DNA from: Pseudonocardia bannensis | GTDB lineage: Bacteria; Actinomycetota; Actinomycetes; Mycobacteriales; Pseudonocardiaceae | Direction: 5' to 3' | DNA: 64,000 nt | Assembly: GCF_012911875.1 (NCBI RefSeq) | Contig: NZ_JAAXKZ010000006.1 | Location: 28,668-92,667, forward strand | Shown: piece after piece, positions 59,345 through 64,000 of the stretch | How the letters are laid out: each line of letters begins with the position of its first letter | How positions within the stretch are numbered: the first letter of the stretch is position 1 | Notes under the pieces: generated by a model | Database searches by the model: none | Told to the model about the DNA's origin: nothing | The model's input: the letters and a program-made list of their open reading frames with translations, nothing else | Position numbers and translations under genes: made by a program

Positions 59345-60466
59345 GTGAGCCGCCCCGCCGCCCGCGTAACGATCGAGGGATCCGGTTACGTCCCCGTCGT
59401 GCGCATGGTGCGGTTCCTCTCCGAACGCGTCGCGGCCCTCCGGCGGCCCGGTCGCGAGCGCGAGATCGTCGTCCAGGCGGCCAAATCGGCGCTGGCCGCG
59501 CTGTTGGCCCTCGTCGCCACCTGGTGGCTGGAAGCCCCGAACGCCTTCCTCGCCCCGTACGCAGCCGTGCTCGCCGTGACCGGGACGGTGTACCGGTCGT
59601 GGCGCAACGCGGTCCAGCAGGCCGCCGTCGTGCTGGCCGGGGTGCTGCTCGCGTACGTGCTCGGCGTCGTCGGCGCCCCGGCTTCGGTCGCGATCCCGCT
59701 GGCCGTGTTCACCGGCCTGCTCATCGGGCGCTGGCACCGGTTCGGCCCCGACGGCTACTGGATCGCGATCACCGCGGTGATCATGGTGGCGAGCGGGTTC
59801 TCCAGCCACCTCTGGCATCTTGCGATGTGGGCCGGGCTCACCGTCACCGGCACCCTCATCGGGGCCTCGGTCAACACCCTCGTGCTCCCACCGGTGCACC
59901 TACGCGTAGGTGACGACGCGGTGCGCCGACTCGGGGCCGAACTCGTGGACCTGGTGCGCGCCATGGCCGACGGCGTCCGCAACGGGTGCGACACCGCGAA
60001 CGCCGATGAGTGGGTCCACCGGGCACGGCAGCTACGCGGCGCCGTGCTGCGTGCCGACGACGCCGTCTGGTACGGGCAGGAGAGCACCTGGTGGAACCCG
60101 CGGCGCCGGCTCATCCGCCGGGTGGGAGCCGGGCTCGCCGGGCCGTCCGCGGTGGAGCGGCTGAGCCGAGCCGTCGAAGGGACCATGCAGAGCGCGGCCC
60201 TGCTCGCCGACCTCGCGCGGGAGCAGGAGCGATCGGACCCGGGCCTGGCCGAGCCCCTGGACCGGCTCGCCGACGGGGTCGACGCGATGGTCGCGCACAT
60301 CGGCGGTGCCGACGACCGGCTGGCCGGCGTGCTGGCCGGACCGCTCGACCAGGTCCGCAGCAGCCGGGCCGAGGCGGGGATCAGCGCGGGGGCGCTGCGC
60401 GGCGCCGTCGTGCTGGCCGTCGAGGACGCGCTGGCCGCCCTGACCCCGGGGCCGGTGAACCGCTGA
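59345..60466 (+). CDS. FUSC-family (aromatic acid exporter-like) membrane protein
   Basis: 373 aa from ATG 59345; a start at ATG 59405 is also possible. N-terminal half has five or six helices (KSALAALLALVATWW, APYAAVLAVTGTVYRSW, then ...GRWHRFGPDGYWIAITAVIM), the FUSC pattern; the C-terminal half is a soluble helical domain with a WWNPRRRLIRR linker. Family members export aromatic acids or act in cell-envelope functions; the substrate is unknown here. Contains an exact 16-bp palindrome written with rare codons. Confidence 0.82.
   Translation: MSRPAARVTIEGSGYVPVVRMVRFLSERVAALRRPGREREIVVQAAKSALAALLALVATWWLEAPNAFLAPYAAVLAVTGTVYRSWRNAVQQAAVVLAGVLLAYVLGVVGAPASVAIPLAVFTGLLIGRWHRFGPDGYWIAITAVIMVASGFSSHLWHLAMWAGLTVTGTLIGASVNTLVLPPVHLRVGDDAVRRLGAELVDLVRAMADGVRNGCDTANADEWVHRARQLRGAVLRADDAVWYGQESTWWNPRRRLIRRVGAGLAGPSAVERLSRAVEGTMQSAALLADLAREQERSDPGLAEPLDRLADGVDAMVAHIGGADDRLAGVLAGPLDQVRSSRAEAGISAGALRGAVVLAVEDALAALTPGPVNR
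59897..59912. other. 16-bp perfect palindrome CACCTACGCGTAGGTG inside the FUSC gene
   Basis: Perfectly self-complementary and located at the boundary between the membrane and soluble domains. It forces CTA and GTA codons, which are rarely used elsewhere in the window, so the symmetry may be selected or acquired. Arms share CCTACG/CGTAGG with the phaC-corA inverted repeat but in opposite order. Confidence 0.45.
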
Positions 60467-60528
60467 CCGGAGCCGGACCGGCACGGACTCCTCCCGGGCG
60501 GTACCGGTGGCCGAGCCCGGGTTCGGGT

Positions 60529-60966
60529 TCACGACCACGGACCGGTGTCACCCGAGTCCTGGCACGCGAGCAGTGCCTCCGCGAGGGTGCGGTAGCACGG
60601 CAACGCCGGGGTCAGCCCACACAGGGAGAGGACCCGGGAGGCCAGCGGGCGGGCGACGAGCGCCAGGAACCGATCGACCGGTGCCGCACTCACCGCCCTG
60701 GCCAGCGCGTGGGCGCCGGCCGAGCCGACACAGTCCACCAGCGTCAGATCGACGACGACCGCCCGGTCACCGGACAGCGCGGAGCGCACAGCAGCCTCCA
60801 ACGCCGGGGCGGAGGAGATGTCGACCTCTCCCCGGACCGCACAGACCCGCGCGCCGAACGGATGGACGCCGACACCGACGTCGAGCGGCGTGCAGCCATC
60901 GCGCGAGCAGACGGTCCGGTCGTGCGGACGTGGGTCCGGCATCGCGGTGATCATGCTGCCTTCCAC
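60529..60966 (-). CDS. STAS-domain protein (anti-sigma factor antagonist-like) lacking the phospho-serine
   Basis: 145 aa. STAS fold: VCAVRGEVDISSAPALEAAV at residues ~40-60, VVVDLTLVDCVGSAGAHAL at ~70-90. In SpoIIAA-type antagonists the latter reads D-S-S-G with the phosphorylated serine; here it is D-C-V-G, so kinase control by an RsbW/SpoIIAB-type partner is unlikely. N-terminal ~30 residues are unstructured with two cysteines. No anti-sigma kinase gene is adjacent. Convergent with the FUSC gene. Confidence 0.85.
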   Translation of the reverse strand: MEGSMITAMPDPRPHDRTVCSRDGCTPLDVGVGVHPFGARVCAVRGEVDISSAPALEAAVRSALSGDRAVVVDLTLVDCVGSAGAHALARAVSAAPVDRFLALVARPLASRVLSLCGLTPALPCYRTLAEALLACQDSGDTGPWS

Positions 60967-61083
60967 CCTTGACGGCCTGCCGAAGCAGGTCCGTCGACGA
61001 AATCACCCAGGGCCTGCGGTGGTCTGCACTCCCCGCTGACGAAGTTCGACGCGCCTTTCCGTCCCGCCGTGACCAGACGGTCG

Positions 61084-61632
61084 TCAGTAGATCCTGCTGG
61101 GGTCGACCGCCTCGAGCCGGGCGCGCACCCGTGGCAGGACGGATGCGGGGTCCTGCCAGGGGTTGTCGAGCAGTTCCCGGGCGTCGTGCACCGCGGCCCG
61201 CAGGGCCTCGCACTCGGCGATCCGCGCGGCGAGCGTCGCGCCCGCCGTCCAGAGATCGACGAAGACCATCACCTTCGAGCGCAGCACCCACGGGTCGAAG
61301 GGCTTGGTGAGGTAGTCGACCGCGCCTGCCTGGTACCCGCGGTAGGCCAGGTGGGCGTCATAGGCCGCGGCGGTGAGGAACACGATCGGAATGCGCCGGG
61401 TCCGTTCACGTCGTTGGATGTGCTCGGCGGTCTCGAATCCGTCCATCCCGGGCATCTGCGCGTCGAGCAGGATCAGCGCGAAGTCGTCGACCAGCAGCCG
61501 CTTCAACGCGTCCTCGCCGCTGGTGACCGAGACGATCTCGACGGGCAGGCCCTGCAGGATGGCCTCCAACGCGACCAGGTTCTCCGGGCGGTCGTCCACG
61601 ACCAGCACCTTCGCGGCCGGATCCTGCGTCAT
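61084..61632 (-). CDS. Response regulator, single receiver domain with helical C-terminus
   Basis: 182 aa from the ATG at 61632. Receiver domain residues ~5-125: acidic pocket VLVVDDRPENLV, phospho-aspartate in ALILLDAQMPGMDGF (~residue 53), Thr in PIVFLTAAA and Lys in VDYLTKPFDP. The C-terminal ~55 residues are helical with no DNA-binding domain, so it acts through proteins. Its start overlaps the stop of the hybrid kinase gene (ATGA), marking it as that kinase's partner. Confidence 0.92.
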   Translation of the reverse strand: MTQDPAAKVLVVDDRPENLVALEAILQGLPVEIVSVTSGEDALKRLLVDDFALILLDAQMPGMDGFETAEHIQRRERTRRIPIVFLTAAAYDAHLAYRGYQAGAVDYLTKPFDPWVLRSKVMVFVDLWTAGATLAARIAECEALRAAVHDARELLDNPWQDPASVLPRVRARLEAVDPSRIY

Positions 61633-64000
61633 GACGAGCTTCCGTACTGCCGCGGGCGGACCGCGCGGGCCCGCGCCACCCACGACGCCATCACCGCGAG
61701 CAGCTCGTCCAGGTCGACGGGCTTGGTGATGTAGTCGGTCGCGCCGGCGGCGAGGCTGGACTCCCGGTCGCCGGGCATCGCCTTGGCCGTCAGGAAGACG
61801 ACCGGCAGGTCGGCGCCGCCGGGCAGCCCCCGGATCATCCGGGTGGTCTCGTTGCCGTCCATGTCGGGCATCATCGCGTCCATCAGCACCATGTCCACCT
61901 CCGGGTGCTGGGTCAGCAACCGGATCCCGTCGGCACCGTTGTCGGCGTACAGCACGGTGAGGCCGTGCAGTTCCAGGGCGCTGGTCAGGGCGAAGACGTT
62001 GCGCACGTCGTCGTCGATGATCAGCACCGTCACGCCCCGCAGCTCCACCGGGGCGGGCTGCTCTCCCGCCGCCGCGGGGGTGGGCCGCAGGATCGCGGAG
62101 CTATCGAGCGGGCCACCCACCGGCCCGGGACCGGTCTCGGCGGGCTGCCGGACCGGGACCGGACGCGCCGGCGCGGCCGACCCGTCCGGCAGGTCACCGG
62201 GCAGGAACAGGGTGAACGTCGACCCGGCGCCCACCTCGGAGGACACGGTGATGGCCCCACCCAGCATGCGGGCCAGCTCCTTGCTGATCGACAGGCCCAG
62301 TCCGGTACCCCCGTACTTGCGGCTCGTGGTCCCGTCGGCCTGCTGGAAGGCCTCGAAGATCATGTCCAGCTTGTCGTCGGCGATGCCGATCCCGGTGTCC
62401 TTCACCGTGAAGGCCACCACCTCGCGGGCGGCCTCCAGCGTCGGAACCCCGTACGGGAAGCCGTTCACGGCCGGTTCGATGCTCAGCACGACGCTGCCGG
62501 TGGCGGTGAACTTGACCGCGTTGGAGAGCAGGTTGCGCAGGATCTGCTGCAGTCGCTGACCGTCGGTGGCGATGACCGGGGGCAGCTCGGGCGAGATCTC
62601 GACGCGCAGCTGCAGGCCCTTGTGCTCGGCCTGCGGCCCGAAGGCCTGCTCGACGTAGCCGCGGACCTCGGCCAGGTCGACCGGGCCGGGCTGCACGTCC
62701 ACCCGGCCGGCCTCGATCTTCGACAGGTCGAGGATGTCCTCTATCAGCACCAGCAGGTCCGACCCGGCGTTGTGGATCGTGCTGGCGAACTCGATCTGCT
62801 TGGGGGTGAGGTTGCAGTCCGGGTTGTCGGCGAGCAGGCGCGAGAGCAGCAGCAACGAGTTCAGCGGTGTGCGCAGCTCGTGGCTCATGTTGGCCAGGAA
62901 CTCGGACTTGTACTGGCTGGCCTTCGCCAACTGCTGGGCCTTCTCCTCCACGCCGCGCCGCGCCGCGTCGATCTCCATGTTCTTGATCTCGATGTTGCGG
63001 TTCTGCTCCGAGAGCAGCTCGGCCTTCTCCTCCAGCTCGGCGTTCGTGCGCTGCAGCTCCGCCGACTGGTCCTGCAGCTCGATGGCCAGCCCCTGGGACT
63101 GCGCCAGGAGCTCCTCGGTGCGCCGGTTCGCCTGGATCGTCTTGATCGCGACACCGATGGTGCCGACGAGACGTTCCAGGAAGGTCAGGTGCAGTTCGGA
63201 GAACGGTGCGACCGAACCGAACTCGATGACGCCGAGCGACTCTCCCTCGAACAACACGGGCAGCACGACGACGGCCCGCGGCGACGTGGCGCCCACGCCG
63301 GAGCGGATCGGCAGGTACTCCCCCGGAATGTCCTCCACCAGGACAACCTGCTTGGTGCTCGCCGCCTGGCCCACCAGCCCCTCCCCGGCGCGGAAGGAGC
63401 TCGCCGACCCGCCGGGGGTCAGCGCGTAACCGCCGCACAGCCGCCATTCCGGCCCGGTGGGCTCGGACCCGTCGGCCGCGGCGTCGGCACCGGCCGGGTC
63501 GACCCCCAGGAAGAACGCCCCGATCTGCGCGTTCACCAGGGGCGTCACCTCATTCATGATCATCTGACAGACCTCGGCGAGGTCACGCTGGCCCTGCAGC
63601 AGCCCGCCGATCCGGGCCAGGTTCGAGTCCAGCCAGCCCTGCTCGGCGTTCTCCTTCGTGGTCTCGCGCAGGGCCACGATCATCTGGTTGATGTTGTCCT
63701 TGAGCTCGGCCACCTCGCCGAGGGCCGCGACCTTGATCTGCTGGGTGAGGTCACCACTGGCCACCGACGTGGACACCGCCGAGATGGCACGGAGCTGGGT
63801 GGTCAGCGTGGAAGCGAGCTGGTTGACGCTCTCGGTCAGGTCGCGCCAGGTGCCCGACACGCCCTTGACCTGAGCCTGCCCGCCCAGCTTGCCCTCGGTG
63901 CCCACCTCCCGGGCCACCCGCGTCACCTCGTCGGCGAAGCTGGAGAGCTGGTCCACCATCGTGTTGACCGTGCTCTTGAGCTCCAGGATCTCCCCGCGGG
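61629..64000 (-). CDS. Hybrid sensor histidine kinase with HAMP repeats, GAF, kinase and receiver domains (5'-truncated)
   Basis: At least 790 residues, N-terminus outside the window. Visible order: HAMP-type repeats ([18 protein letters not shown], then [16 protein letters not shown] and [10 protein letters not shown]), a GAF domain (~residues 120-270), a coiled coil, HisKA with phospho-histidine in [13 protein letters not shown], HATPase with NAVKFT (N-box), [27 protein letters not shown], and a C-terminal receiver with Asp in [13 protein letters not shown] and KPVDLDELL. The type with many HAMP units is common in actinobacteria. The frame is open through base 64000. Translationally coupled to the downstream single-domain response regulator. 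Confidence 0.93.
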   Translation of the reverse strand, partial: RGEILELKSTVNTMVDQLSSFADEVTRVAREVGTEGKLGGQAQVKGVSGTWRDLTESVNQLASTLTTQLRAISAVSTSVASGDLTQQIKVAALGEVAELKDNINQMIVALRETTKENAEQGWLDSNLARIGGLLQGQRDLAEVCQMIMNEVTPLVNAQIGAFFLGVDPAGADAAADGSEPTGPEWRLCGGYALTPGGSASSFRAGEGLVGQAASTKQVVLVEDIPGEYLPIRSGVGATSPRAVVVLPVLFEGESLGVIEFGSVAPFSELHLTFLERLVGTIGVAIKTIQANRRTEELLAQSQGLAIELQDQSAELQRTNAELEEKAELLSEQNRNIEIKNMEIDAARRGVEEKAQQLAKASQYKSEFLANMSHELRTPLNSLLLLSRLLADNPDCNLTPKQIEFASTIHNAGSDLLVLIEDILDLSKIEAGRVDVQPGPVDLAEVRGYVEQAFGPQAEHKGLQLRVEISPELPPVIATDGQRLQQILRNLLSNAVKFTATGSVVLSIEPAVNGFPYGVPTLEAAREVVAFTVKDTGIGIADDKLDMIFEAFQQADGTTSRKYGGTGLGLSISKELARMLGGAITVSSEVGAGSTFTLFLPGDLPDGSAAPARPVPVRQPAETGPGPVGGPLDSSAILRPTPAAAGEQPAPVELRGVTVLIIDDDVRNVFALTSALELHGLTVLYADNGADGIRLLTQHPEVDMVLMDAMMPDMDGNETTRMIRGLPGGADLPVVFLTAKAMPGDRESSLAAGATDYITKPVDLDELLAVMASWVARARAVRPRQYGSSS

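Overview
The window is very GC-rich, uses GTG starts freely and packs its genes into overlapping (ATGA/GTGA) operons. It carries actinobacterial gene types: homodimeric PDH E1, GT4-type GlgA/GlgM, a fused indolepyruvate ferredoxin oxidoreductase, and HAMP-repeat hybrid kinases. This points to an actinomycete chromosome, most plausibly a Pseudonocardia-like member of the Pseudonocardiales (inference; no rRNA is present). I see no tRNA, rRNA, CRISPR array, IS element or phage gene.

Left part (1-8300, minus strand): a Liv-type (HAAT) ABC importer operon (livF, lipoprotein binding protein, livH, and a fused livM-livG running off the left edge), an AMP-forming acyl-CoA ligase, and a degenerate histidine-kinase-like protein with a hexapeptide-repeat tail. 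The importer and the ligase carry nearly identical 14-bp palindromes over their promoters, so they probably share a regulator that is not in the window.

Central carbon and storage island (8600-42850): galT-galK-LacI regulator. Then come aceE-aceF-lpdA (PDH complex), phaA-phaB, an IclR regulator and a truncated glpX. Facing them is a complete fructose PTS operon (ptsI-fruK-IIA-IIBC-HPr). Next are gpm, eno, pgk and gap with two decayed genes (universal stress protein, aldehyde dehydrogenase), then DUF2252, a PfkB kinase, glgC, glgA/glgM, class II fba, PHA synthase phaC, CorA and a small coiled-coil protein. Together these cover fructose uptake, most of glycolysis, pyruvate to acetyl-CoA, and 3-hydroxybutyrate polymer plus glycogen/maltose-1-phosphate synthesis. 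Triose-phosphate isomerase and pyruvate kinase are absent. A near-perfect LacI-type operator sits 42 bp upstream of aceE.

Respiratory and redox part (42850-52100, minus strand): cytochrome bd oxidase (cydA-cydB), an SMR exporter, a zinc alcohol dehydrogenase, a possible 64-aa ORF, then a cluster of LuxR regulator, Rieske oxygenase, barrel protein, NuoF-like flavoprotein and 3Fe-4S-type ferredoxin. The last group looks like an oxygenase with an unusual Complex-I-derived reductase.

Right part (52200-64000): SMI1/KNR4 protein, a TetR gene interrupted by an in-frame TGA, a fused indolepyruvate ferredoxin oxidoreductase divergent from an Lrp/AsnC regulator, an MHS-type MFS transporter, a FUSC-type membrane protein, a STAS protein lacking the usual phospho-serine, and a response regulator coupled to a large hybrid histidine kinase that runs off the right edge.

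Four genes are visibly broken (glpX, usp, aldehyde dehydrogenase, tetR). Either the strain is losing redundant functions or the assembly has local errors.
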